A stretch of DNA of 64,000 nucleotides. Source: Actinoplanes sp. TFC3. GTDB lineage: Bacteria > Actinomycetota > Actinomycetes > Mycobacteriales > Micromonosporaceae. Each line of letters opens with the position of its first letter. Position 1 is the first letter of the stretch. The notes beneath the pieces were generated by a model. That model was not told the DNA's origin, did no database searches, and was given only the letters and a program-made list of their open reading frames with translations. The position numbers and the translations under genes are program-made. Shown here in pieces: positions 18,920 through 26,959 of the stretch. Location of the stretch: contig NZ_LOJP01000002.1 of assembly GCF_001553785.1 (NCBI RefSeq), positions 33,377 through 97,376 on the forward strand. The letters are read 5' to 3'.

Positions 18920-20287
18920 ATGGGCGTCATCGAGCTCGGCCTCGTCACCGATCATGACGAGACGGTCGACGAGCCGGCCGCCGCCCGGCGCCTGGGCAGC
19001 CCCCGCGAGATCCGGCGCGTGCTGGTCGCCGTGGCCGCCGCGTTGTGCCTGCTGCTGTGCACCGCCTCGGCGCCGCCGCACTCGTTCGCGCCCGCGCAGC
19101 TGTGGAGCATCCCGCTGCTGAGCGGACAGGACTCCTTCATCTCGGCGGACGACCAGGTGTACGTGTTCACCGGCACGGCGGGCGGCAACCGGCGGCTGAG
19201 TGCGTACGGGCTGCGTACCGGAAAATTGCGCTGGACCGTCCCTGAGCTTGACGACGCCGCCTGGATCGGCACCGTGCAGTCGGGGGTCATCATGCTGCCC
19301 ACCGGCCGGGCCACCGTGGAATTCGACACCGACAACGGTGGCGTCGGTTTCCGGGAGTTCAACCGCGAGACCATCGCCATCGACGCCGCGACCGGCCGGC
19401 AGCTGTGGCGACTGCCCGGCGAGGTCGCCGCCAGCCACGGCGACCTGGCACTGCTCACCGAATGGGACGAGCAGGGCAGTACCGTCCGGACTTTGCGCGC
19501 GGTCGGCCTGCATGACGGCATCCCGGCCTGGCAGAACTCCCCGGCCGCGGTGCAGAGCTGGACCACCAGCGAGGATCTCGGCCGGCTGGTCACCGCCACC
19601 GGCGAAGGGCTCGTGCAGGTGCTCGACTTCGCCGACGGCAGCGTGCAGACCAGCCGGAAACTGCCCTGGGCCGGGCGTGCCACCTCGGGAGACCGCTCCA
19701 CCGACATCAGCACCGAGGGTCAGCAGCTCGTCGTGCGCAACGTGGCGGGCAGCAAAGCCACCGTCACCGCGTACGACCTCGCCTCGCTCACCGAACGCTG
19801 GCACCTCACCAGCGACACTCTCAACGGCTTCTACGGCTGCGGACCGGTGATGTGTCTCAACGACGCGAGCGGCGTGGCCGGCTACGACCGGCTGACCGGA
19901 CGGCGGCTGTGGCAGCGGGCCAGCGGCGGATGGGCAGTGCCGGTCGGCCCGGACCGGCTCATCCTCGAGGACGGCCAGGAGGGCGCCCGGCATGCCCTGC
20001 TCGACAGCCACACCGGCGCCACGCTGGCCGACCTCGGCACCGCCGGCATCGTCTGGGACTACCAGGACACCGCCAGCACCGCGTACGTGCTGATCCGCAC
20101 GACCAGCCCGCCGCAGCGAACCGCGCTCGGCGAGGTCGACGAGCACTCCGGCGAGATCCGGCTGCGCGGCTTGATCGACGAGATGCAGGACTACGGCTGC
20201 CACGCCGAGGGCACGCTGCTGCTGTGCGCCACTGCCGACGGCCGGCTCACCGTCACCGAGACGGCCTGGTTCACGGCCGCCGGCTGA
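18920..20287 (+). CDS. membrane-anchored PQQ-like beta-propeller protein, tandem paralogue 3
   Basis: 455 aa: MGVIELGLVT tag, EIRR segment, membrane helix VLVAVAAALCLLLCTASA, then propeller blades including LSAYGLRTGKLRWTV, TIAIDAATGRQLWRLPGE and GYDRLTGRRLWQRA; cysteine pair in YGCGPVMCLND. The 3' end runs 17 nt into the 3' end of prfA on the other strand. Function unknown; an extracytoplasmic binding or assembly role is an inference from the fold. Confidence 0.85.
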   Translation: MGVIELGLVTDHDETVDEPAAARRLGSPREIRRVLVAVAAALCLLLCTASAPPHSFAPAQLWSIPLLSGQDSFISADDQVYVFTGTAGGNRRLSAYGLRTGKLRWTVPELDDAAWIGTVQSGVIMLPTGRATVEFDTDNGGVGFREFNRETIAIDAATGRQLWRLPGEVAASHGDLALLTEWDEQGSTVRTLRAVGLHDGIPAWQNSPAAVQSWTTSEDLGRLVTATGEGLVQVLDFADGSVQTSRKLPWAGRATSGDRSTDISTEGQQLVVRNVAGSKATVTAYDLASLTERWHLTSDTLNGFYGCGPVMCLNDASGVAGYDRLTGRRLWQRASGGWAVPVGPDRLILEDGQEGARHALLDSHTGATLADLGTAGIVWDYQDTASTAYVLIRTTSPPQRTALGEVDEHSGEIRLRGLIDEMQDYGCHAEGTLLLCATADGRLTVTETAWFTAAG

Positions 20288-21362
20288 TCTCCGACTCCCC
20301 CGCCAGCCGCGCCGCCCGGTCCGCCTCGCCCAGCGCGTCCAGCACGGCATCCAGCTCGCCGCCCAGCACCAGGTCGAGGTTGTACGCGGTGTAGCCGATG
20401 CGGTGATCGGTGATTCGGTTCTGCGGGAAGTTGTACGTGCGGATGCGCTCCGAGCGGTCCACCGTGCGTACCTGCGCCTTGCGGGCGTCGGACGCGGCGG
20501 CGTCGGCCTCCTCCTGCGCGGCGGCCAGCAGCCGGGCCCGCAGGATGCGCATCGCCTGCTCGCGGTTCTGCAGCTGGCTCTTCTCGTTCTGGCAGCTCAC
20601 CACGATGCCGGTGGGCAGGTGGGTGATCCGCACGGCGGAGTCGGTGGTGTTCACCGACTGCCCACCCGGACCGGACGAACGGAACACATCCACCCGGATG
20701 TCGCCCGGATCGATCTGCACGTCGACGTCCTCGGCCTCGGGCAGCACCAGCACTCCGGCCGCCGAGGTGTGGATGCGGCCCTGCGACTCGGTGACGGGCA
20801 CCCGCTGCACGCGGTGCACGCCACCCTCCCACTTCATCCGGGACCAGACGCCGTGGCCGCCGTCGGGCACGCCCTTGGTCTTCACCGCCACCGAGACGTC
20901 CTTCACGCCGCCCAAGTCGGAATCCTGCGCGTCGATGATCTCGACCACCCAGCCCCGGCGCTCGGCGTAGCGGGTGTACATCCGCAGCAGATCGCCGGCG
21001 AACAATGCGGACTCCTGCCCACCCTCGCCGGCCTTGATCTCGACGATCACGTCCTTGGCGTCGTGCGGGTCGCGCGGGATCAGCATCTCGCCGAGCTTCT
21101 CCTCAAGCGCGGGCAGCACCGCGGCGACCGCGTCCACCTCTGCGGAGAACGACGGATCCTCGGCCGCCAGCTCCCGGGCAGCGGTCAGGTCGGCCCGCGC
21201 CGCCTCGAGCTCGGTGTGCGCGGCGTACACCGGCGCGAGCTCGGCGAAGCGCCGCCCGACCCGGCGTACCAGGGCCTGGTCGGAATGGATGGAGGGGTCC
21301 TCCATCTGCTTCTCAAGCTGCGCGTACTCGTCCAATAGCTGGCTGAGCCGGTCGTTACTCAC
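20271..21362 (-). CDS. prfA: peptide chain release factor 1
   Basis: Recognises UAA/UAG stop codons. The 363-aa protein carries the catalytic GGQ (residues 233-235, in SSGPGGQSVNTTDSAVR) and the RF1-type codon-recognition region about HRVQRVPVTESQGRIHTSAA. It is separated from its usual partner prmC by the plus-strand insertion 14.7-20.3 kb. Downstream of rpmE, with a strong hairpin between them. Confidence 0.97.
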   Translation of the reverse strand: MSNDRLSQLLDEYAQLEKQMEDPSIHSDQALVRRVGRRFAELAPVYAAHTELEAARADLTAARELAAEDPSFSAEVDAVAAVLPALEEKLGEMLIPRDPHDAKDVIVEIKAGEGGQESALFAGDLLRMYTRYAERRGWVVEIIDAQDSDLGGVKDVSVAVKTKGVPDGGHGVWSRMKWEGGVHRVQRVPVTESQGRIHTSAAGVLVLPEAEDVDVQIDPGDIRVDVFRSSGPGGQSVNTTDSAVRITHLPTGIVVSCQNEKSQLQNREQAMRILRARLLAAAQEEADAAASDARKAQVRTVDRSERIRTYNFPQNRITDHRIGYTAYNLDLVLGGELDAVLDALGEADRAARLAGESEISRRP

Positions 21363-21380
21363 AAATCCCCCAACATGCCA

Positions 21381-21417
21381 ACGGCGCCCGGCCCCCCTGC
21401 GGGGAACCGGGCGCCGT
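21381..21417 (-). terminator. hairpin between rpmE and prfA
   Basis: Perfect 11-bp GC-rich stem (ACGGCGCCCGG / CCGGGCGCCGT) with a 15-nt loop, placed 9 nt after the rpmE stop and 19 nt before the prfA start. It could end the rpmE transcript or attenuate read-through into prfA. Confidence 0.65.
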
Positions 21418-21425
21418 GGAGGCCG

Positions 21426-21653
21426 TTACTTCTTCTTGGTGCCGCCGGCGTTGACCTTCGCGTACTTCGCCTGGAACTTGGCGACGCGACCCGCGGTGTC
21501 CAGCACGCGCTGCTTGCCCGTGTAGAACGGGTGGCAGGCGCTGCAGGTCTCGACGCGGATGTCGCCCTTGGCGGTGCTGCGGGTCGTGAACGTGCTGCCG
21601 CAGGAGCAGATGACCTCGGTCGAGGTGTACTCCGGGTGAATACCGTTCTTCAT
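21426..21653 (-). CDS. rpmE: 50S ribosomal protein L31, zinc-binding form
   Basis: 75-aa L31 with the four-cysteine zinc ribbon (CSC ... CSACH) of the C+ type, and a basic tail GGTKKK. Starts MKNGIHPEYTSTEVIC, the family N-terminus. Position between rho and prfA is conserved in actinobacteria, though here three RNA-repair genes are inserted on its upstream side. Confidence 0.97.
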   Translation of the reverse strand: MKNGIHPEYTSTEVICSCGSTFTTRSTAKGDIRVETCSACHPFYTGKQRVLDTAGRVAKFQAKYAKVNAGGTKKK

Positions 21654-21849
21654 GTGTGCTCGGTCCCTCTCAAATGAACAGGTCGCCGGGTCGCCGTCGG
21701 CTGATCAGCGTGAACCGGAACCTTCTACTGGCCGATGAACCAGTCTGCCACGTCGGGTGTTCCTCGCGGAAATCAGGAGGCAGCGGACGGTCCTTGGTCG
21801 ATAACGTGAGCAGCCCTCAAGGCATTCCCCACCAGGAGAGGAAAGTGTC

Positions 21850-22902
21850 ATGACGCTGCTCGCGGACGTTCTCGACCCGGCCGAGCTGGCTGCGGCGATC
21901 GAGGCCGGGCACGTGCGGGTGCAGCGCCACCCGTCACGGCCGTACGTGATCTACAACTACACCGAGGCGGCCCAGTTCGCCGGCGCCTGGACCCCGGTAA
22001 CGCTGGCTTGCCGCGGCCTCGTCACCGCCGCCGACGGGACGATCTTGGCTCGCCCCTACGAGAAGTTCTACAACCATGATCAGCCGCAGGCCCCCAAGCT
22101 CGACCCGGTTGCCGAAGTACGCACAACCGACAAGGCGGACGGGTCGCTCGGCATCATCTACCCCGATGGCGACACCTGGGCGGTGGCGACCCGTGGTTCC
22201 TTCGCCTCGGATCAGGCCCGGCACGCCACTCACCTGCTGCAGACCCGCTACGCCGGCTTCACGCCGCCCGAGGGCCGCACGGTGCTGGTGGAGATCATCT
22301 ACCCGGAGAACCGGATCGTGGTGAACTACGACGGGCTGGACGACCTGGTGCTGCTCGGTGCCGTGGACATCGCCAGCGGGCGCAGCTTCGGGCCCGAGGC
22401 GGTGCCGCAGTGGCCCGGTCCGGTGGTCGAGTCGTTCGCGTACGCGAGCCTGGCCGAAGCGCTGGCCGCTCCGCCGCGCGCGGGGCGGGAGGGGCTGGTC
22501 GTGCACTTCCCGGCGACCGACGAGCGGGTAAAGATCAAGTACGCCGGGTACGTCCGGCTGCACCGGCTGGTGACCGGGCTCACCGACCGTACCGTGTGGG
22601 AGGTTCTGGTGGCCGGCGGCGACCTCGACGCGCTGACCGAACCCCTGCCCGACGAATTCCATGCGTGGGTTCGCAAGGTCGCCGGGGAATTGATCGCAGC
22701 GGTGGACCGGAGGGCAGAGGACGTGGAGAAGGAGTACGCGGCACTGGTAGCCGGCCTGCCCGAGGGCTGGACCCGGCGCGAGTTCGCGGCCCAGGCGGTG
22801 CGCAGCCCGAACCGGGGAGCTTTGTTCGCGCGCCTGGACAACAAGGATTACCGGCCCGGCCTGTGGCAACTCGTCAAGCCGGCCGGGGAGGGAAGGCTGT
22901 GA
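21850..22902 (+). CDS. T4 Rnl1-type RNA ligase
   Basis: ATP-dependent RNA ligase, 350 aa, joining 5'-phosphate to 3'-OH RNA ends via enzyme-AMP and RNA-adenylate. Nucleotidyltransferase motifs in order: upstream Arg (LACRGLV), motif I KADGS with the predicted adenylated Lys95, Ia-like TRGSFAS, motif III VLVEIIYPENRIVVNY (T4 Rnl1 has the same Glu-x-x-x-Pro-x-Asn-Arg-Ile-Val pattern), motif IV REGLVVHF (Glu214) and motif V KIKYAGYVR. A C-terminal helical domain follows, as in Rnl1. A strong ribosome site (AGGAGAGG) precedes the ATG, and the stop overlaps the next start (GTGA). First gene of a three-gene RNA-repair operon. Confidence 0.9.
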   Translation: MTLLADVLDPAELAAAIEAGHVRVQRHPSRPYVIYNYTEAAQFAGAWTPVTLACRGLVTAADGTILARPYEKFYNHDQPQAPKLDPVAEVRTTDKADGSLGIIYPDGDTWAVATRGSFASDQARHATHLLQTRYAGFTPPEGRTVLVEIIYPENRIVVNYDGLDDLVLLGAVDIASGRSFGPEAVPQWPGPVVESFAYASLAEALAAPPRAGREGLVVHFPATDERVKIKYAGYVRLHRLVTGLTDRTVWEVLVAGGDLDALTEPLPDEFHAWVRKVAGELIAAVDRRAEDVEKEYAALVAGLPEGWTRREFAAQAVRSPNRGALFARLDNKDYRPGLWQLVKPAGEGRL

Positions 22903-23795
22903 CCAGGTTGCTGATCACCCGGGGGCTGCCCGCTTCCGGCAAGACCACGTTCGCCCGCAAGCTGCAGCCGCAGGTCGTCCGCGTGAACCGCGATGACCTG
23001 CGGCGCATGCTGCACGGCGAGCGGTTGTACACGCAGTGGGCCGAGGGGCAGGTGACGCATGCGCAACGGGCCGCGGTGGAGGCGTTGCTGCGCGCGCACG
23101 CCAGCGTGATCGTCGACGACACCAACCTGCGGGCCAAGACCGTACGCGAGTGGGCCGAGCTGGCCGCCAAGTTCGGTGCGTCGTTCGAGGTGCACGACTT
23201 CACCGATGTGCCGGTCGAGGAGTGCATCCGCCGCGATGCCGGCCGCCCGGACGGCGAGCGGGTGGGGGCGGACCCGATCCAGCGGATGCACGACCGGTAC
23301 CTGGCGGGTAGGAACCTGCCGCTGCCGGTGCCGTACGTCGAGCCGGGAGGACCGGGCATCGGGTACGACCCCGATCCGGAGCTGCCTGCGGTGGTGCTTG
23401 TCGACATTGACGGCACTGTGGCGTTGATGCGCGACCGCAGCCCGTTCGACTGGGGCCGGGTGGGTGACGACGCGCCCAACCCGGCGGTGATCGCGGCGGT
23501 GCGGGCGATGCACGCGGCCGGCAACGCGATCGTGTTCTGTTCCGGGCGCGATGAGGTGTGCCGCCCCGAGACCGAGGCCTGGCTGGATCTTTACGTGAAG
23601 GTGCCGTACGAAGGACTATTCATGCGACCGGCCGGCGACAGTCGCAAGGATGCGATCGTGAAGCGGGAGATCTTCGACCGGGAGATCCGCGAGCGCTGGC
23701 GGGTGGCCGGCGTCTTCGATGACCGGCAGCAGGTCGTACGGATGTGGCGCGCCCTGGGGCTGACGGTGTTCCAGGTCGCGGAGGGGGACTTCTGA
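22899..23795 (+). CDS. T4 Pnkp-like bifunctional polynucleotide 5'-kinase/3'-phosphatase
   Basis: 298 aa from a GTG overlapping the ligase stop. Domain order is as in phage T4 Pnkp: an N-terminal P-loop kinase (TRGLPASGKTTFARKL, P-loop residues 9-17; NRDDLRRML; DDTNLRAKTV) and a C-terminal HAD-type phosphatase (LVDIDGTVALM, catalytic Asp169 and Asp171; FCSGRDEVCRPET; VFDDRQQVVRMWR). This enzyme converts 2',3'-cyclic-P/5'-OH nuclease products to the 3'-OH/5'-P ends that Rnl-type ligases seal, so it is the expected partner of the flanking genes. Confidence 0.92.
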   Translation: MTRLLITRGLPASGKTTFARKLQPQVVRVNRDDLRRMLHGERLYTQWAEGQVTHAQRAAVEALLRAHASVIVDDTNLRAKTVREWAELAAKFGASFEVHDFTDVPVEECIRRDAGRPDGERVGADPIQRMHDRYLAGRNLPLPVPYVEPGGPGIGYDPDPELPAVVLVDIDGTVALMRDRSPFDWGRVGDDAPNPAVIAAVRAMHAAGNAIVFCSGRDEVCRPETEAWLDLYVKVPYEGLFMRPAGDSRKDAIVKREIFDREIRERWRVAGVFDDRQQVVRMWRALGLTVFQVAEGDF

Positions 23796-23796
23796 G

Positions 23797-24429
23797 ATGG
23801 CCGGGCAGGCGGGCAAGTATCCGCGTACTTTCCACCTGCCCGACTCCCCCGGCGCGTCCAGCGATGACAAGGTGCAGGCCGATCTGAGCTGGCTGGACGG
23901 CGAACTGGTGGTCACGGAAAAGCTCGACGGGGGCAACCTGACCTTCACCCGCGACGCGATGTATGCCCGCTCGCTGGATTCCGGGACGAATGCGTGGGAC
24001 GTGCCGGCCAAGGCATTATGGGCGATGACGGCTTATCGGATTCCGGACGACTGGCGGGTGTGCGGGGAATCCATGTGGGCGCAGCGCAGCATCGCGTACG
24101 CGGAGCTGCCCGGTGTTTTCATTGTCTTCGGCATCTGGGACGAGACGAACACGCTGCTGGGCTGGGACGACACGGTGGATTGGGCGCAGCGCCTGGAGCT
24201 GCCGGTAGTGCCGGTGCTCTACCGGGGTGGCAGTTTGAGCGAGGCTCGCGCGGCCTGGTCGCTGCGGCATTCGCCGGAAACATCCGAGGGCTTTGTGGTG
24301 CGTAGCGCCGGCCGGATTCCCGCCGACGAGTTCAGCGTCAAAGTCCTTAAATGGGTACGTCCGCAGCATGTCCGCACCGAGGCCTCCTGGCGCCACCGCG
24401 ATGACTTCGCCACCAACGGTTTCGCCTAG
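23797..24429 (+). CDS. small Rnl2-type RNA ligase
   Basis: 210-aa stand-alone nucleotidyltransferase domain: motif I VTEKLDGGNL (predicted adenylated Lys42), motif III VCGESMWAQRSIAY, IIIa FIVFGIWDE, motif IV SEGFVVRS and motif V VLKWVRPQH. These match the RNA_ligase (Rnl2-like) family; no separate C-terminal domain is present. The ATG follows the Pnkp stop by 1 nt. Two ligases of different subfamilies in one operon suggest different break geometries, for example tRNA nicks versus duplex nicks; that is inference. Confidence 0.85.
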   Translation: MAGQAGKYPRTFHLPDSPGASSDDKVQADLSWLDGELVVTEKLDGGNLTFTRDAMYARSLDSGTNAWDVPAKALWAMTAYRIPDDWRVCGESMWAQRSIAYAELPGVFIVFGIWDETNTLLGWDDTVDWAQRLELPVVPVLYRGGSLSEARAAWSLRHSPETSEGFVVRSAGRIPADEFSVKVLKWVRPQHVRTEASWRHRDDFATNGFA

Positions 24430-24431
24430 AA

Positions 24432-24463
24432 AACGGGGCCGACCTCGAAAGGCCGGCCCCGTT
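24432..24463. terminator. bidirectional hairpin between RNA-repair operon and rho
   Basis: Inverted repeat AACGGGGCCG... / ...CGGCCCCGTT, 14-bp stem with one mismatch and a short A/T-containing loop, between two convergent genes. In the rho direction it is followed by TTTTCT, a good terminator tail. Confidence 0.8.
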
Positions 24464-24476
24464 CTGGAACAACTGC

Positions 24477-26633
24477 TTATTCGCCGGGTGTGCTCTTCGC
24501 GATCTGCATGAGGAACTCGACGTTGGTGCGGGTCTGCTTGAGCCGGTCGAGCAGCAGGTCGAGCGCGGCGCCGGACTCCAGCGAGCTCAGCACCTTGCGC
24601 AGCTTGTGCATGATCGCCAGCTCTTCCTTGCCGAGCAGGATCTCTTCCTTACGGGTGCCGGACGGGTGCGTGTCGATGGCCGGGAACGTACGCCGGTCAG
24701 CGATCTTGCGGTCCAGCTTGAGCTCGGCGTTGCCGGTGCCCTTGAACTCCTCGAAGATGACCGTGTCCATCATCGAGCCGGTCTCCACCAGCGCGGTGGC
24801 GAGAATGGTCAGCGAGCCGCCGTTCTCGATGTTGCGCGCCGCGCCGAGGAAACGCTTCGGCGGGTAGAGGGCCGTGGAGTCGATACCACCGGACATGATG
24901 CGGCCGGAGGCGGGCGCCGCCAGGTTGTACGAGCGGCCGAGGCGGGTCACCGAGTCGAGCAGCACGACCACGTCGTGGCCCAGTTCGACCAGGCGCTTGG
25001 CCCGCTCGATGGCCAGCTCGGCAACCGTGGTGTGGTCCTGCGGCGGCCGGTCGAAGGTGGCCGCGATGACCTCGCCCTTCACCGAGCGCTGCATGTCGGT
25101 GACCTCTTCGGGCCGCTCGTCGACCAGCACGACCATCAGGTGGCACTCGGGGTTGTTGTGGGTGATCGCGTTGGCGATCGCCTGCAGCACCATCGTCTTA
25201 CCGGCCTTGGGCGGCGAGACGATCAGGGCCCGCTGGCCCTTGCCGAGCGGCATCACCAGGTCGATGACGCGGGTGGTCAGGATGTGCGGCTCGGTTTCCA
25301 GCCGCAGACGCTCCTGCGGGTAGAGCGGGGTGAGCTTGTAGAACTCGGGCCGCCGGCGGGCCTCGTCGGGTTCCATCCCGTTGATGGTGTCCAGGCGCAC
25401 GAGCGGGTTGTACTTGTCGCGGCGCTGCTCACCACCGTCACGCGGCGCGGAGCGCACGGCCCCTGTGACCGCGTCGCCCCGGCGCAGGCCGTGCTTCTTG
25501 ACCTGCGACATCGACACGTACACGTCGTTGGGGCCGGACAGGTAGCCGGTCGTGCGCACGAACGCGTAGTTGTCGAGCACGTCCAGGATGCCCGCCACCG
25601 GGACGAGCACGTCGTCCTCGTTGACGTGCGGTTCCCGGCCGCCGCCCTCGCGGCCACCTTCGCGGCCACCGCGATCCTCACCGTCACGGTCGCGGCCCCG
25701 GCGGCGATCCCGGAAGCGGCTGCGGCGGCTGCGACGGCCACCCTCGCCGTTCTCGTTGTCGTCATCGTCGTGGGCGTCGTTGCGCGGGCCGCGGTCGTTG
25801 CGGTCGCCGCCGTTGCGGTCGCGGTCGTTGCGGTCGTTGCGGTCGCGGTCGTTGCGCTCGCCCCGGTCGCGGTCGGTGCGGTCGTTGCGCTCGCCGCGGT
25901 CCCGGTCACCCCGGTCCCGGTCGGTGCGCTCGCCGCCCTCGGTGCGCTGCTGGTTGCGCTGGCGGTCGCGGTTGCGCTCGCCCCGCTCCGGCCGCTCGCC
26001 GGTCTCGACGCCCTCGGTGCGGGTGCCGACCTGCTCGCGCGGCTCCCGGTCGGCCCGGTCGGTGCGGTCCGAACGCTCGGTGCGCTCGGAGCGGTCGCCC
26101 CGGTCGCCCCGGTCGGTGCGGTCCGAGCGCTCGGCCCGGTCGCCGCGGTCCTGCCGGTCGCGCCGGCTGCGCCGCGGCTCGGCCTGCTCGGTGGCGGGGG
26201 CCGCGTCGACGGGCAGCGCGGTCTGCTCGACCTGCACGGGTGCGGACTGCTCAGCCGCGGGGGCCGGCGCGCTGGCGGGCGCGGGGGCCGACTCGGCGGG
26301 TGGTGCGGTAGCGACCGGCGCGCTGGCTGCCGGCGCGGCTGCGGTCGCGGTGGCCGTAGCGGTGCTGCGGCGCGAACGCGGCGCGCTCTCGGCGGCGGGA
26401 GCGGCGGCCGCGGAGCCGCCGTTCTGACGCTCGGTGATGGCGGTGATCAGCTCGCCCTTGCGCATCCGGGCGGTGCCGGAGATGCCCAGGGACGCCGCGA
26501 GGCTCTGCAGCTCGGGCAGCAGCATCGCGGATAGACCCGTGCCGCCGCGGCGGCGCTTGGTGACAGCCGCGGTGGTGGCGCCGTCATCAGCGACGTCAGA
26601 AACACCCGACGTCACGTCGGTGGTGTCGCTCAA
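24477..26633 (-). CDS. rho: transcription termination factor Rho, with large disordered N-terminal insert
   Basis: Hexameric RNA-dependent ATPase. A TTG at 26633 with GGAAGGA 6 nt upstream gives a 718-aa protein beginning (M)SDTTDVTSGVSD; any earlier start would need an implausible leader. Order: Rho-N helical domain (LPELQSLAASLGISG), then about 250 residues of Ala/Pro and then Arg/Asp/Asn/Gly-rich low-complexity sequence, then the RNA-binding CSD (VAGILDVLDNYAFVRTTGYL) and the ATPase core with P-loop SPPKAGKTMVLQ, VLVDERPEEVTDM and the C-terminal LLDRLKQTRTNVEFL. High-GC Gram-positive Rho proteins are known for such insertions. Confidence 0.96.
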   Translation of the reverse strand: MSDTTDVTSGVSDVADDGATTAAVTKRRRGGTGLSAMLLPELQSLAASLGISGTARMRKGELITAITERQNGGSAAAAPAAESAPRSRRSTATATATAAAPAASAPVATAPPAESAPAPASAPAPAAEQSAPVQVEQTALPVDAAPATEQAEPRRSRRDRQDRGDRAERSDRTDRGDRGDRSERTERSDRTDRADREPREQVGTRTEGVETGERPERGERNRDRQRNQQRTEGGERTDRDRGDRDRGERNDRTDRDRGERNDRDRNDRNDRDRNGGDRNDRGPRNDAHDDDDNENGEGGRRSRRSRFRDRRRGRDRDGEDRGGREGGREGGGREPHVNEDDVLVPVAGILDVLDNYAFVRTTGYLSGPNDVYVSMSQVKKHGLRRGDAVTGAVRSAPRDGGEQRRDKYNPLVRLDTINGMEPDEARRRPEFYKLTPLYPQERLRLETEPHILTTRVIDLVMPLGKGQRALIVSPPKAGKTMVLQAIANAITHNNPECHLMVVLVDERPEEVTDMQRSVKGEVIAATFDRPPQDHTTVAELAIERAKRLVELGHDVVVLLDSVTRLGRSYNLAAPASGRIMSGGIDSTALYPPKRFLGAARNIENGGSLTILATALVETGSMMDTVIFEEFKGTGNAELKLDRKIADRRTFPAIDTHPSGTRKEEILLGKEELAIMHKLRKVLSSLESGAALDLLLDRLKQTRTNVEFLMQIAKSTPGE

Positions 26634-26959
26634 TGGATTCCTTCCGTCGAAAAAACCAAGACCACCCGGGTCTGCAGCAGCCTGGTGGCCGGGTGCCCTC
26701 GGAGCCCGCTTCGCACCTGCGGCGCGGGGTTTTTGCAGCACGGCAGCTCGACGGTTTCCCGACCTGTGCTTCCCGATCGGCCAGGATGGTCCGGCCGGCA
26801 CGCACAGGTAGGTCTCGGCGAGTGCAGCGACCTGAGGTTCCGCTGCTCGGCGTGTGCCTTGAAAAGAATTGAGACGAGCCAGATCGGCAAAAGTCTCGGG
26901 GGTGCGCGCCGAACCGCAGAGATCGCTTGCTTCGCGGGTGTGCTAGGTCTTGAGCGTAG
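26634..26959 (-). other. rho leader region, no gene
   Basis: 326 nt between the thrB stop and the rho TTG, without a convincing ORF on either strand. A TTGACT at about 26958-26963 (minus strand) could be a -35 element. A long untranslated leader would fit the known autoregulation of rho by attenuation in other bacteria; no specific structure is claimed. Confidence 0.4.

Noticed and set aside
25780..26130. CRISPR-like repeat pattern in rho
   Set aside because: Repeats are irregular, in frame and encode the Arg/Asp/Asn-rich insert; no fixed-length spacers.
25570..26534. Plus-strand Val/Ala or Ser/Arg repeat proteins opposite rho
   Set aside because: Arise from the GC-rich repeats of the rho disordered region read backwards.
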